Numbered from the stretch's first letter, positions 25,669 to 36,098 are shown. The stretch: DNA of 64,000 bases from JADJWR01 sp964509545 (GCA_964509545.1 CAZDXQ010000008.1:1-64000), one strand, 5' to 3'. Translations and numbers: made by a program. Notes: generated by a model not told the origin, from the letters alone.

Positions 25669-26802
25669 ATGAACTCGACAAGGGTGCTGCTGGCAGCAGC
25701 GGTGGTGCTGGCTTCGGCCTGCGGCAGGCAGGAGCCGCCGGCTCAGCCGCCGTCCCCGGCCGAGGTCAAGGTCGAACCGGTCAGGAAGGCCGAGCCGCTG
25801 AAGGTGGGTTTCGTCTACGTCAGCCCGATCGGCGACGCCGGCTGGACCACGCAGCACAACCGCGGCCGCGAGCAGATGCAGCAGGCGCTCGGCGACAAGG
25901 TGACGACGAGCTTCGTCGAGAAGGTTCCCGAAGGCGCCGATGCCGAACGCGTCATCCGCGATCTGGCCGCGCAGGGCCACAAGCTGATCTTCACCACCTC
26001 CTTCGGCTTCATGAATCCGACGATCAAGGTCGCCGAGGAATTTCCGGACGTCAGGTTCGAGCACGCCACCGGCTACAAGCGCGCCGCCAATGTCGGCACC
26101 TACAACGTCCGCTTCTATGAAGGCCGTTACGCCGCCGGCGTGCTCGCCGGGCGGATGACGAAGACCAATACGCTCGGCTATGTCGGCGCCTTTCCGATTC
26201 CGGAGGTGCTGCAGGGGATCAACGCCTTCACGCTCGGTGCGCGCAGCGTCAACCCGAAGGTGCAGGTTCGGGTGATCTGGGTCAACTCGTGGTACGACCC
26301 GGGCAAGGAGCGCGACGCGGCCAACGCGCTGATCGGGCAGGGCGCCGACATCGTCACCCACCACACCGATTCGAGCGCGGTGGTGGCCGCGGCCGAGGAA
26401 AAAGGCAGGATGGCGATCGCCTACCACTCGGACATGTCGCGTTTCGGTCCGAAGGCGCAGCTGGCGGCAGTCACGCACCATTGGGGCGAGTACTACACGA
26501 AGACCGCGCAGAGCGTGCTCGACGGCAGCTGGAAGCCCGGCAACCTCTGGGGCGGCATGAAGGAAGGCATGATCAGGGTCGAGGCGTTCAACGAATCGGT
26601 GCCGAAGGAAATCGCGGCCGAGGTCAGCGCCCGGGCCGCGGTGATCAAGGCCGGCGAGTTTCATCCGTTCACCGGTCCGATCAGGAGCAACGAAGGGCGC
26701 GAGATCGCCGCCAAGGGCGTCGCGCTCACCGACGAGCAGCTCGGCGCGATGGATTTCTACGTCGAGGGTGTCGTCGGCAAGGTTCCGGTTGCGGGCAAGT
26801 AG
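25669..26802 (+). CDS. BMP-family ABC transporter substrate-binding lipoprotein
   Basis: 377 residues with a lipoprotein signal (VVLASAC, lipobox cysteine near residue 20), then the periplasmic binding domain: [42 protein letters not shown] and [17 protein letters not shown] are family-typical. GCGGAGG lies 8 bases before this ATG, which is why I prefer it over the GTG two codons earlier. It is the importer's binding protein; guanine deaminase follows 56 bases on, which points to purine uptake. Confidence 0.92.
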   Translation: MNSTRVLLAAAVVLASACGRQEPPAQPPSPAEVKVEPVRKAEPLKVGFVYVSPIGDAGWTTQHNRGREQMQQALGDKVTTSFVEKVPEGADAERVIRDLAAQGHKLIFTTSFGFMNPTIKVAEEFPDVRFEHATGYKRAANVGTYNVRFYEGRYAAGVLAGRMTKTNTLGYVGAFPIPEVLQGINAFTLGARSVNPKVQVRVIWVNSWYDPGKERDAANALIGQGADIVTHHTDSSAVVAAAEEKGRMAIAYHSDMSRFGPKAQLAAVTHHWGEYYTKTAQSVLDGSWKPGNLWGGMKEGMIRVEAFNESVPKEIAAEVSARAAVIKAGEFHPFTGPIRSNEGREIAAKGVALTDEQLGAMDFYVEGVVGKVPVAGK

Positions 26803-26858
26803 AAGCCGCCGACTCGCAGCCTTTTCTCCAGCAGCATCGCCGTTCCCGACCGCATCGA

Positions 26859-28265
26859 ATGGCCCGCATCGCGATCCGCGCCCGGCTGCTGGACTTCGGC
26901 GGCGACCCGACCTTCTCGGCGACGGCGGTGCGTCTGATCGACGACGGCCTGCTGCTGATCGAAAACGGCCGCATCGTCGGCCGCGGCGAATACGGCGCGC
27001 TGGCGCGTGCGCTGAGCCCGAGCGAAACCCTGGCCGATCACTCCGGCTGCTTGCTGCTGCCGGGCTTCATCGACGCGCACACTCATTTCCCGCAGCTCGA
27101 CGTGATCGGCTCGCCGGCGTCGGGGCTGCTCGATTGGCTGAACCAGCACACCTATCCGGCGGAGATGCGATTCGCCGAGCCGGAGGTGTGCCGCGAGGCC
27201 GCGGCGTTCTTTTTCGACGAGCTGGCGCGGCACGGCACGACCAGCGCCTGCGTGCTCGGCACGGTTCATCCGCAGTCGGTCGATGCGCTGTTCGCCGAAG
27301 CGCAGGCGCGCGGCGTGCGACTGGTGGCAGGCAAGTGCCTGATGGATCGCAACTGTCCGGAGCCGCTGCGCGACAGCGCCGAGCGCGGCGTGCAGCAGAG
27401 CATCGAACTGGCCGCGCGCTGGCACGGCAAGGACCGGCTCGCCTATGCGATCACGCCGCGCTTCGCCGCCAGTTCGACGCCGCGGCAGCTGCAACTGGCC
27501 GGCGAGATGGCGCGCGCCCGGCCGGACCTCTACGTCCTCAGTCACGTTGCCGAATGCGAGGACGAGGTGCGCTGGGTGCGCGAGCTTTACCCGCAGGCGC
27601 GCAGCTACCTCGACGTCTACGACAGCGTCGGACTGCTGCGTGAACTGGCCGTCTACGCGCACTGCATCTGGTTCGATGACGCCGACCGTCGCCGCTTTGC
27701 CCAGTCGCGCGCCGTCGCCGCGGCCTGTCCCAGTTCCAACCTCTTTCTCGGCAGCGGCGCGTTCGACTTCCGCGCCGCGGCGCAGACGGGGATGCGGCTG
27801 GCACTGGGCACCGACGTCGGCGGCGGCCAGACATTTTCGATGCTGGCGACGATGCGGGCCGCGCACGACGTGGCGCGCAGCCGCGGGGCGGCGCTGCGCG
27901 CGACGCAGCTTTTCTACTGGGCCACGCGCGGCGCGGCCGATGCCCTTGGACTCGGCAACAAGGTCGGGACGCTGGAGCCCGGCGCGGAGGCCGACTTCGT
28001 CGTCCTCGATCCCGCTGCCACGCCGCTGCTGGCCCGGCGCAGCGCCGCGGCGAAGTCGGTCGAGGCGCTGCTGTTTGCGCTGATGATCCTCGGCGACGAT
28101 CGCGCGGTCCGTGAAACTTATATCGCCGGGCGGGCGTCAAAGGGCGGTGCAGCACGCCTGCGGGAAGTCAGGCCACCGACCGGCACGTCCCGCACGCGCG
28201 AGTTGACGCGCCGCTTCAGCGGCCGGATGCAGAACGCGCCCGGCACCGACGGGCGCAAGCGCTGA
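26859..28265 (+). CDS. guaD: Guanine deaminase
   Basis: 468-residue zinc amidohydrolase that turns guanine into xanthine. Motifs: PGFIDAHTHFPQ (metal histidines) near residue 68, LSHVAECEDEV near 227, AHCIWFDD near 267, and LGTDVGGG with the metal aspartate near 317. Its C-terminal extension of about 45 basic residues beyond the usual end is odd. It follows the purine-type importer, so the cluster likely scavenges guanine as a nitrogen source. Confidence 0.93.
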   Translation: MARIAIRARLLDFGGDPTFSATAVRLIDDGLLLIENGRIVGRGEYGALARALSPSETLADHSGCLLLPGFIDAHTHFPQLDVIGSPASGLLDWLNQHTYPAEMRFAEPEVCREAAAFFFDELARHGTTSACVLGTVHPQSVDALFAEAQARGVRLVAGKCLMDRNCPEPLRDSAERGVQQSIELAARWHGKDRLAYAITPRFAASSTPRQLQLAGEMARARPDLYVLSHVAECEDEVRWVRELYPQARSYLDVYDSVGLLRELAVYAHCIWFDDADRRRFAQSRAVAAACPSSNLFLGSGAFDFRAAAQTGMRLALGTDVGGGQTFSMLATMRAAHDVARSRGAALRATQLFYWATRGAADALGLGNKVGTLEPGAEADFVVLDPAATPLLARRSAAAKSVEALLFALMILGDDRAVRETYIAGRASKGGAARLREVRPPTGTSRTRELTRRFSGRMQNAPGTDGRKR

Positions 28266-28316
28266 GGTGACCTTGCCGCGGCATCGTTGGCTTGCCAGCG
28301 GCGGCAGCAGGATCCA

Positions 28317-30821
28317 ATGACCTTCACCGATCTCCTCAGGCAGGCCGCGCGCATGGCCGCGCGAGACTGGCGCGCCGGCGAACTGCGCCTGCTGGCGGCG
28401 GCGCTGGTGATCGCCGTGGCCGCGGTGACCAGCGTCGGCTTCCTCGTCGATCGCATCCGCATCGGGCTGGCGCGTGACGCGACGCAGTTGCTCGGCGCCG
28501 ACGTCGTGCTCAGTTCCGATCACCCGGTCGGTGAGGCGCAGCGGCAGGCGGCGCGCAGCGCCGGGCTGCGTCTGGCCGAGACGGTCACCTTTCCGAGCAT
28601 GGTGATCAGCGAAGCGGATGACGATGCGTCGACGCTGGCCGCGGTCAAGGCGGTGTCCTACGGTTATCCGCTGCGCGGCCGCGTGCGCGTGGCCGCCGAG
28701 CGCGACGCCGATGACGCGCCCGCCGAAGGCGTGCCGTCGCCGGGCACCGTCTGGGTCGATGCGCAGGCGCTGAACAGCCTTCGCCTCGCCATCGGCGACC
28801 GTGTGCGGCTGGGTGAAAGCACGTTTACCGTGGCGCGGGTGATCACGGTGGAGCCGGATCGCGGCGCCCAGTTCGTCAACTTCGCGCCGCGCGTGATGCT
28901 GAATCTCGCCGATCTGCCGGCGACGCAGTTGATCCAGCCGGGCGCGCGCGTCACCTACCGGTTGCTGGCGGCCGGCGAGCCGGCGGCGGTGCGCGCGTAT
29001 TCGTCGGCGCTGCGCGCCAGCGTCGGCCGCGGCCAGCAGATCGAATCACTGGAAGGCGGGCGGCCCGAGATGCAGCGCACGCTCGAACGGGCCGAGCGTT
29101 TCCTGGCGCTGGTGGCGCTGCTGGCGGCGATGATCGCCGCAGTCGCGGTGGCGGTGGCCAGCCGGCGCTTCTCGCTGCGCCATCTGGACTCGTGCGCGAT
29201 GATGCGCTGCCTCGGGCTGGCCCAGCGCGATATCTTCCGCCTGTTCGCGCTCGAGTTCATCTACATCGGACTGGCCGCCTGCGTCGTCGGCATGGCGGCC
29301 GGATTCGTCTCTCACTTCCTGCTGATCGAGGCCCTCGGCTCGCTGATCACGACACGGCTGCCGATGCCGTCGCTTGCCCCCGCGCTGCAGGCCGGCGGCA
29401 CCGGGCTGGTCCTGCTGCTCGGCTTCTCGCTGCCGCCGCTGGCGCAGCTGCGCGCCGTGCCGCCGCTGCGCGTGCTGCGCAAGGATGTCGGCGCGCCGAC
29501 CTCGCGCGCGCTGGCCGGTTACCTCATCGGTCTCGCCGGCTTCCTGCTGCTCGTCGTCTGGGCGGCCGGCGACCTGAAGATCGGCGCGCTGACCGCGGGC
29601 GGCTTCGCTGCCGGCGTGGTTGCGTTTGCCCTTTGCGCCTGGGGCGTGCTGCAGCTTCTGGCGCCGCTGCGTTCGATCGGCAGGCTGGGCGTGGCATGGC
29701 GTTTTGCGGTGGCTGCCGTGCAGCGCCGGCCGGTGGCGGCGGTCGTGCAGCTGATCGCGCTTGCCGTGGGCATCATGGCGCTGCTGCTGCTCACCGTCGT
29801 GCGCACCGATCTGGTCGGCGCCTGGCGCGCCGCCGCACCGCCGGATGCGCCAAACCGTTTCATCATCAACATCCAGCCCGACCAGACGCAGGCGGTCGAG
29901 CGGCGCCTGCGCGAGGCCGGCATCAACGATGCGCCGCTTCATCCGATGGTGCGCGGGCGGCTGATCGCCGTGAACGGCAAGTCGATCGGACCGGAGAACT
30001 TCGACAGCGAACGGGCGCAGCGGCTTGTCGACCGCGAGTTCAACCTCACCTACAGCGACCAGGCGCCGACGCACAACCCGATCATCGGCGGCCGCTGGTA
30101 CGCGGCGGATGCTGCCGAACTGTCGATCGAGCAGGGCATCGCGCAGCGCCTCGGCATCAGACTCGGCGATGAGCTGACCTTCGACATCGCCGGCAACCGC
30201 GTCAGCGCTCGCGCCAGCAGCCTGCGCAAGGTCAACTGGGATTCGATGCGGGCCAACTTCTTCATCATCATGCCGAGCCGGCTGCTCGCCGACCAGCCGA
30301 CGAGCTACATCACCGCCTTTCACCTGCCGTCGGGTCGCAGCGCGCTGGCCGCCGACCTGATGCGCGAGATGCCCAACCTCACCGTGCTCGACATGAGCGC
30401 GATCTTCCGCCAGGTGCAGGCGGTGCTCGACCAGGTGATCGCGGCCATCGAGTTCCTGTTCCTGTTCACGCTCGCCGCCGGCGTGCTGGTGCTGTACGCG
30501 GCGCTGGCCGCCTCCTTCGACGAGCGGGTGCGCGAGGCCGGCCTGCTGCGCGCGCTCGGCGCCTCGCGCGAGCAGCTGTCGCGGGCGCAGACGGCGGAGA
30601 TGATCTGCCTGGGCGCGCTGGCCGGGCTGCTTGCCGCGGGCGCCGCCGCCGCGGTCGGCTGGACGCTGGCGCGGTTCGCCTTCGAGTTCGACTACACCGT
30701 GGCGCCCTGGGTGTTCGTGCTCGGCATCGGCAGCGGCGTGGCCTGCGCGCTGGCCGGCGGCTGGTTCGGCCTGCGCAACGTGCTCAAGTCGCCGCCGCTG
30801 GCGACGTTGCGCGAGGCGTGA
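28317..30821 (+). CDS. FtsX-type ABC transporter permease (YbbP-like)
   Basis: 834 residues with a membrane segment at residue 20-40, a large extracytoplasmic domain, about three segments near 270-370, further segments in the middle (about 395-460), another periplasmic domain, and the final FtsX block (LGASREQLSRAQTAEMICLGALAG). This is the duplicated MacB/YbbP-type permease. The ATPase (YbbA-like) is not adjacent. CAGGA before ATG supports the start. Function in lipoprotein or lipid handling is only family-based. Confidence 0.85.
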   Translation: MTFTDLLRQAARMAARDWRAGELRLLAAALVIAVAAVTSVGFLVDRIRIGLARDATQLLGADVVLSSDHPVGEAQRQAARSAGLRLAETVTFPSMVISEADDDASTLAAVKAVSYGYPLRGRVRVAAERDADDAPAEGVPSPGTVWVDAQALNSLRLAIGDRVRLGESTFTVARVITVEPDRGAQFVNFAPRVMLNLADLPATQLIQPGARVTYRLLAAGEPAAVRAYSSALRASVGRGQQIESLEGGRPEMQRTLERAERFLALVALLAAMIAAVAVAVASRRFSLRHLDSCAMMRCLGLAQRDIFRLFALEFIYIGLAACVVGMAAGFVSHFLLIEALGSLITTRLPMPSLAPALQAGGTGLVLLLGFSLPPLAQLRAVPPLRVLRKDVGAPTSRALAGYLIGLAGFLLLVVWAAGDLKIGALTAGGFAAGVVAFALCAWGVLQLLAPLRSIGRLGVAWRFAVAAVQRRPVAAVVQLIALAVGIMALLLLTVVRTDLVGAWRAAAPPDAPNRFIINIQPDQTQAVERRLREAGINDAPLHPMVRGRLIAVNGKSIGPENFDSERAQRLVDREFNLTYSDQAPTHNPIIGGRWYAADAAELSIEQGIAQRLGIRLGDELTFDIAGNRVSARASSLRKVNWDSMRANFFIIMPSRLLADQPTSYITAFHLPSGRSALAADLMREMPNLTVLDMSAIFRQVQAVLDQVIAAIEFLFLFTLAAGVLVLYAALAASFDERVREAGLLRALGASREQLSRAQTAEMICLGALAGLLAAGAAAAVGWTLARFAFEFDYTVAPWVFVLGIGSGVACALAGGWFGLRNVLKSPPLATLREA

Positions 30822-30851
30822 GGACTTCCGAGTCGCGCCTGGCAGACGATT

Positions 30852-31274
30852 GTGAGCAGCGTTCCGAATCCGACTGAAGGTGCCGGCACGGCCGAACGCA
30901 CGCCTTATGCGCTGCTCGGCGGCGCGGAGGCCGTGCGCGCGCTGGTCGATCGCTTCTACGATCTGATGGATCTGGAGCCGGAGTACGCGACGATCCGCCG
31001 GCTGCACGCAGCCGATCTGGCGCAGGCACGCGAGAAGCTGTATCTGTTCCTGTCCGGCTGGCTTGGCGGGCCGAGCCTGTATATCGAGCGCTATGGCCAT
31101 CCGATGCTGCGCGCGCGCCACCTGCCGTTTTCGATCGGCACGCGCGAGCGCGACCAGTGGATGGCCTGCATGAACCAGGCGATGGTCGAGCAGGGCGTGG
31201 CCGACGACCTGCGCCAGCGGCTGCTGCAGGCGTTTTTCCAGACCGCGGACTGGATGCGCAATCGCGCCGGCTGA
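30852..31274 (+). CDS. Group II truncated haemoglobin
   Basis: 140 residues. The TrHbO-type pattern is visible: FYDLMDLEPEY near residue 36 (tyrosine at B10), a proximal-histidine stretch YIERYGHPMLRARHLPFSIG near 77, and a conserved tryptophan in RDQWMACMNQAM. Such proteins bind O2 or NO. GTG start chosen 31 bases after the permease stop; not a perfect ribosome site. It is probably co-transcribed with the permease. Confidence 0.88.
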   Translation: MSSVPNPTEGAGTAERTPYALLGGAEAVRALVDRFYDLMDLEPEYATIRRLHAADLAQAREKLYLFLSGWLGGPSLYIERYGHPMLRARHLPFSIGTRERDQWMACMNQAMVEQGVADDLRQRLLQAFFQTADWMRNRAG

Positions 31275-31595
31275 TCGCCGGGCCGTCTATCGATCCAGGC
31301 CCCGCACCGTCCACGCCGCCACCGCGCAGGCGAGGCAGAAGGCGATCACGGCCGGATCGAGCAGGTCTCTCGCCGGAATGCGCTCCGAGGCGGTACAGCA
31401 GGCAGGGCAAGCGCAAACAACAGCGCGAAGTCGTTCGATCCGGGAATGGCCGGCTCGGGAAGAAATCTCGCGCGCACGGCGCTAAGGCGAAAACGGAAGG
31501 GTGACCGCGAGGCTGGTCTGCATCGGTGCGCAGGAGCGCAGCGCCCCGAAGTTGCCATGAGGGCGTCGGTAAGATTACGAGGCGGAGGAACACCC
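31275..31595. other. Gap between truncated haemoglobin and rmuC
   Basis: About 320 bases. I see no convincing gene, terminator or repeat. On the minus strand a short hydrophobic peptide (LLDPAVIAFCLACAVAAW) ends at a TAG near 31288, which could be the remnant of a membrane protein, but it has no start signal or support. The GGCGGAGG ribosome site of rmuC closes the gap. Confidence 0.5.
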
Positions 31596-33002
31596 TTGAA
31601 CGATATGCAGTGGCTTGGGCTGCTGGCGGCGGTGGCGCTGCTCGTGGTGTTGCTCGCCCTTGCGTGGGTCAGGCACGGTGTGGCCAGCGCGGTCGCGGCG
31701 AGGCTGGCCGAAAGCGAGCGCAGCGGCGACGCGCATTTCGAGCGGCTCGAACGCGAACTGCGAACCGCGATCGAATCGTCCGCCAGTCAGGTGCGGATGG
31801 AGAGCGGCCATCGGCTGACTGAGATGCAGACGGCGCTGGTGGCTCAGGTCACGGCGCTGGCCAACGTGCAGACGACGCAGCTCGCGGGTTTCGGCCAGCA
31901 GGTCGCGCACGCGGCCGAAGTGGCCGAGACCAGCGCCCGCGCGCAGCGCGAAGAGGGCGCGGCGCAGGTGGCGCGGCTGGCGCAACAGCTGCAGACGCAG
32001 GTCGCCGATCTTGCCCATGCGGTGCAGCTGAACCTCGCCGAGGTGCGCAGCACGCTGGAGGCTCGCCTGCAGTCGCTGCAGCAGGGCAACGAAGCCAGGC
32101 TCGAGCAGATGCGCGCCACGGTCGAGGAGAAACTGCAGAGCACGCTCGAGGCGCGTCTGGGCGAGTCGTTCCGCATCGTCTCGGAGCGGCTCGAGCAGGT
32201 TCACCGCGGGCTGGGCGAGATGCAGACGCTGGCCACCGGGGTGGGCGACCTGAAACGGGTGCTGACCAACGTCAAGACGCGTGGCACCTTCGGCGAAGTG
32301 CAACTGGCCGCCTTGCTGGAACAGGTGCTTACGCCGGAACAGTACGCGACCAATGTCGCCACCCGCCCCGGATCGAGCGAGCGGGTCGAGTTCGCCATCC
32401 GCCTGCCCGGCCGCGACGATGGCGCGCCGGTGTGGCTGCCGATCGACGCCAAGTTCCCTTCCGAGGACTACGAGCGGCTGCTGGCCGCGCACGACGCCGC
32501 CGACGCCGTGGCGATCGAGACCGCCGGCCGCGCGCTGGAGACGCGCATCCGCAACGAGGCGAAGACGCTGCGCGAGAAGTACGTCGAGCCGCCGCACACC
32601 ACCGACTTCGGCATCCTGTTCCTGCCCACCGAGGGACTGTTCGCCGAGGTGCTGCGCCGGCCGGGTCTGACCGAGGCGCTGAACCGAGATCTGCGCGTCG
32701 TGATCGCCGGGCCGACCACGCTCTTTGCCATGCTCAACAGCGTGCAGATGGGTTTCCGCACGCTGGCGCTGGAGAAGCGAAGCGCCGAGGTCTGGCAGGT
32801 GCTCGGCGCGGTGAAGACGGAGTTCGGCAAGTTCGGTGAAGTGCTGGCCAGACTGAAAAGCCAGCTCGCCTCGGCGTCGAACACCATCGAGCAGGCGCAG
32901 ACGCGCACGCGGCAGATGGACCGGCGGCTCAAATCGGTGGAGGCGCTTCCGGCGGAACAGGCGGCGCGGCTGCTCCCGCCCGAACGCGCCGACGACGGCT
33001 GA
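31596..33002 (+). CDS. rmuC: DNA recombination protein RmuC
   Basis: 468 residues: an N-terminal membrane anchor (LGLLAAVALLVVLLALAWV), a coiled-coil of about 150 residues rich in E, Q, R and A, then the RmuC nuclease-like domain with VKTRGTFGEVQLAALLEQ, IDAKFPSEDYERL and FGILFLPTEGLFAEVL. TTG start chosen because GGAGG lies 7 bases upstream; the next ATG (31605) is too far away. It limits DNA inversions at short repeats in E. coli. Confidence 0.92.
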   Translation: MNDMQWLGLLAAVALLVVLLALAWVRHGVASAVAARLAESERSGDAHFERLERELRTAIESSASQVRMESGHRLTEMQTALVAQVTALANVQTTQLAGFGQQVAHAAEVAETSARAQREEGAAQVARLAQQLQTQVADLAHAVQLNLAEVRSTLEARLQSLQQGNEARLEQMRATVEEKLQSTLEARLGESFRIVSERLEQVHRGLGEMQTLATGVGDLKRVLTNVKTRGTFGEVQLAALLEQVLTPEQYATNVATRPGSSERVEFAIRLPGRDDGAPVWLPIDAKFPSEDYERLLAAHDAADAVAIETAGRALETRIRNEAKTLREKYVEPPHTTDFGILFLPTEGLFAEVLRRPGLTEALNRDLRVVIAGPTTLFAMLNSVQMGFRTLALEKRSAEVWQVLGAVKTEFGKFGEVLARLKSQLASASNTIEQAQTRTRQMDRRLKSVEALPAEQAARLLPPERADDG

Positions 33003-33106
33003 ACCCGGCCGGCCGCGGCCGGTCGAAGATTGACCCGGCCGACGGCGGTGGCCGGCCACGAGAGCCGGGCGAGGCCGCCGGGCGGCAACGCACAAGGAGA
33101 AAGGCC

Positions 33107-34054
33107 ATGTCGGACAAGAAGATCATCGCCGTCGTCGGCGCCACCGGCGCGCAGGGCGGCGGACTGGTGAGGGCAATCCTGAAGGACGCGCAGGGCGGCT
33201 TCGCCGCGCGCGCGGTCACGCGCAACCCGCAGTCGGCAAAAGCGGCCGCGCTGGCTGCGCTCGGCGCGGAAGTGGTCGCCGCCGACCTCGACGACCAGGC
33301 TGGCCTGGCCAGGGCCCTGGCCGGCGCATACGGGGCCTACTTCGTCACCAACTTCTGGGAGCACTTCTCGCCGGAGAAGGAGCAGGCGCAGGCGCGCAAC
33401 ATGGCGACTGCGGCGCGGCAGGCGGGCCTGAAGCACGTGATCTGGTCGACGCTGGAGGACACGCGCAAGTGGGTGCCGCTGTCGGACGAGCGCATGCCGA
33501 CGCTGATGGGCAAGTACAAGGTGCCGCACTTCGATGCCAAGGGCGAGGCCGACGCCTTCTTCCGCGAGGCCGGCGTGCCGACGACGTTTCTCTTGACCTC
33601 CTTCTACTGGGACAACCTGATTCACTTCGGCATGGGGCCGAAGCTCGCCGGCGGCCGGCTGGTGTTCACGCTGCCGATGGGCGAGGCGAAGCTGCCCGGC
33701 ATCGCCGCCGAGGACATCGGCAAGTGCGCCTACGGCATCTTCCGCAAAGGCGCTGCGACGATCGGCCAGACCATCGGCGTGGCCGGCGAGCACCTGACCG
33801 GCGCACAGATGGCGGCGGGGCTGGCGAAGGCGCTCGGCCGCGAGGTCGTCTACGACGCCGTCACGCCGGAGCAGTACCGCGGCTTCGGTTTCCCCGGCGC
33901 GGAGGACCTCGGCAACATGTTCCAGTTCAACCGCGACTTCTCCGACTACTTCTGCTCGGCGCGCAGCATCGAGGCGTCGCGGGCGCTGAACCCTGAACTG
34001 CAGACATTCGCCGACTGGCTGGCGCGCAACCGCGAGAGGATTCCGCTGGCGTAG
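33107..34054 (+). CDS. NmrA-like NAD(P)-binding protein
   Basis: 315 residues of the NmrA/HSCARG atypical short-chain dehydrogenase type. The dinucleotide loop GATGAQGGG is near residue 11; the catalytic YxxxK of true SDRs is replaced by the KYKVPHFDAKGEAD stretch. This fold usually senses the NADP(H) state. A strong AAGGAGA ribosome site precedes the ATG. No operon partner is clear. Confidence 0.88.
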   Translation: MSDKKIIAVVGATGAQGGGLVRAILKDAQGGFAARAVTRNPQSAKAAALAALGAEVVAADLDDQAGLARALAGAYGAYFVTNFWEHFSPEKEQAQARNMATAARQAGLKHVIWSTLEDTRKWVPLSDERMPTLMGKYKVPHFDAKGEADAFFREAGVPTTFLLTSFYWDNLIHFGMGPKLAGGRLVFTLPMGEAKLPGIAAEDIGKCAYGIFRKGAATIGQTIGVAGEHLTGAQMAAGLAKALGREVVYDAVTPEQYRGFGFPGAEDLGNMFQFNRDFSDYFCSARSIEASRALNPELQTFADWLARNRERIPLA

Positions 34055-34073
34055 GCAATCCGGCGCCGTCCGC

Positions 34074-34104
34074 TCCGGCCGCCCGCTGCGGCGGGCGGGC
34101 CGGA
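34074..34104 (+). terminator. Hairpin after the NmrA-like gene
   Basis: TCCGGCC-GCCCGC, loop TGCG, then GCGGGC-G-GGCCGGA: 13 paired bases with one bulged G, 19 bases after the stop codon. No T run follows, so strength is uncertain. Confidence 0.5.
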
Positions 34105-34223
34105 CGCGTCGCCATCTTTGCCGCAGCAGTCGCCTTCACGCCCGACCTTCCCGACTCCGACGCTGCCTGACGCCCGCCGCGGGCCGCGCGTGATGCGCCG
34201 GGACCCGCAGCGACGCCCGACCG

Positions 34224-36068
34224 ATGCCCGCGCCGGCCCACGATCACTTGCAGCCGCCGCGCTGGGCCGAACTGGCTGCGGCGCTGGTCGAGGAGCGCGC
34301 GCCCGGACTGGGCAACGGCGTCATGGCGGTGGTCTGCCCCGCGGTGGGCTCGATCGCGCCGCGGCCGCTGCGGCACACGGCCTGCTGCGCCGTCTTCCGC
34401 ACCGACGCCGACGCGGTGTGGATGCTGCGCACGGTCGGGCACGAGTGGACCGACGAGCGGCTCGCCGCGGCGGTGGAGGGGGTGACGCGCAGGCTCGGCC
34501 ACCTGCCGGCGCGCCGCGATCCGATGCTCGCCGTGCGGCTGGCGCGCGCGCTGCAGGTGCCGCAGGTGCAGGTGCTCGCCGCGGCGCTCGATCCGCCCGA
34601 TCCGGGGCCGTGGGAGACGCGCAAGCTCGCGCTGGCGCTGCGTCTGCAGCACCTGGCGCACGGCGGTCGCGCGCCGGAGCCGGCGGCGCTGGCGCTCGAG
34701 GTCGACGAGATCGAGCGCGCGCTGGTCGCACGGCTGGGCGAGGCGCTGCGCCGCTTCGCGCGCTCGCTCGACGTCGACGTGCTCGCCGCCGCGCCGGCAG
34801 CGGCGCGCGACATCGAGCTGTACAACTACCTGGCCGAGCCGAAGCACCGACGCAACCGGCTGCAGTTCGCCGCGACCTTTCCCCTTTTCCTGCGCGCCGC
34901 CGTCGGTGCCGGCGGCAGCGGCGCCGGCGCGCTGATCCGCCGCGTCGTCGACGACGGCGCGCCGCTGGTGCGCACGCTGGCGTCGCACCTGGGGGTGTCG
35001 CCGAGCGTGCTGCGCGGCCTGCGCGGCCTGCCGGCCGAAGTGGCCGGCGCGCAGTGGCAGGCGAACGTCGAGGCGCTGGTCACCGTGCTCGACGCGCTGC
35101 CGGCGGAGTTCAGGCCGGGCGCGGACGCGGCCGCGTGGCAGGCGTTCAACGACCACATCGCGCTGGCCGAGACCGCCTTCGGCCGGCGCCCGTGGTCCTC
35201 GCCGCTGGCGCTGGCCTGGCTGCGCCAGGCGGCGCGCGGCGGCTGGACCGCCGAGGCCATCGCCGCGGCCGACCGCGACCTGCAGCAGGCGTCGATCGCG
35301 GTGGTGGACGAATTGCGGCAGGCGCTGATCGAGGTGCTGGTGGCGGAACTCGGCGCCGCGGAATCGACCGCCGCCGACGCCGCGGCGCCGTCGGCCGGCG
35401 CCTGGCGCGCCGCCGACCGCGTGCTCGGCGGCATCGCGCCGAAGCGGCTGGTCGCGCTGGCGCAGCGGTACAGGCGCGAACTGGCCGCGGCGCAGGGCGA
35501 ACACGCCGGCAAGATCGCCGCGGCGCGCGGCGCAGGCTTCTGGCCGCTGCTGCCGGGCCAGTACCGCTCGGGCGACGGCTCGCGCCTGGTCGTGCCGCTG
35601 GACAGCCGCCAGGCGCTGCAAGCGCACGGGCGCGCCGTGGTCAACTGCCTCGGCGGCTCGCACCTCGATCACTACGCCGCGGCCTGCGGCCGCGGCAGCA
35701 CCTTCATCCTCGGCGTGCTCGACGCGAAGTCCGGCCGGCCGCTGTCGACCGCGGAAGTGCGCGCCGCGCGGCTGACCCCGAGCGGTCGCACCGACGTCAG
35801 GCTGGTGCAGCACACCGCGGCCCACAACGCGCCGCCAAGCCTCGCCTGCCGCGCCGCCGTCGCCGAGGCGGTGGGGCTGCTCGGCTCCGAGTCGGGCCAG
35901 GAACACCTTCGGCGCGGCGCGCGCCTGCTGGCCGCGCGGCGGCGAGGCGACCCGCAGTTGCAGAGGGAGTTCGAGCTGTTGCCGTTGCGCAAGGCGGTGC
36001 GGGCGACGCTGGGCGAGAAGTGCTTCGACGAACTGGCCGCGCCGTTCCAACGACCGGCGGGAATTTGA
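34224..36068 (+). CDS. PcfJ-like protein
   Basis: 614 residues. The C-terminal third has the pattern of PcfJ-like domains: LVVPLDSRQALQAHGRAVVN, then CLGG-SHLDHYAAACGRGST and FILGVLDAKSGRPLSTAEVR. The N-terminal two-thirds are alanine and arginine rich helices with no motif I recognise. PcfJ was first noted on a conjugative plasmid and its job is unknown; here it is chromosomal with no conjugation genes around. The start is the first ATG of the long frame and is uncertain. Confidence 0.72.
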   Translation: MPAPAHDHLQPPRWAELAAALVEERAPGLGNGVMAVVCPAVGSIAPRPLRHTACCAVFRTDADAVWMLRTVGHEWTDERLAAAVEGVTRRLGHLPARRDPMLAVRLARALQVPQVQVLAAALDPPDPGPWETRKLALALRLQHLAHGGRAPEPAALALEVDEIERALVARLGEALRRFARSLDVDVLAAAPAAARDIELYNYLAEPKHRRNRLQFAATFPLFLRAAVGAGGSGAGALIRRVVDDGAPLVRTLASHLGVSPSVLRGLRGLPAEVAGAQWQANVEALVTVLDALPAEFRPGADAAAWQAFNDHIALAETAFGRRPWSSPLALAWLRQAARGGWTAEAIAAADRDLQQASIAVVDELRQALIEVLVAELGAAESTAADAAAPSAGAWRAADRVLGGIAPKRLVALAQRYRRELAAAQGEHAGKIAAARGAGFWPLLPGQYRSGDGSRLVVPLDSRQALQAHGRAVVNCLGGSHLDHYAAACGRGSTFILGVLDAKSGRPLSTAEVRAARLTPSGRTDVRLVQHTAAHNAPPSLACRAAVAEAVGLLGSESGQEHLRRGARLLAARRRGDPQLQREFELLPLRKAVRATLGEKCFDELAAPFQRPAGI

Positions 36069-36098
36069 CCGCGGCCGCCGGCGAGTCGGCCGACGCGC

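Noticed and set aside
31288..31400. Hydrophobic minus-strand peptide that might be the tail of a membrane protein
   Set aside because: Too short, no start and no ribosome site; composition could be chance.
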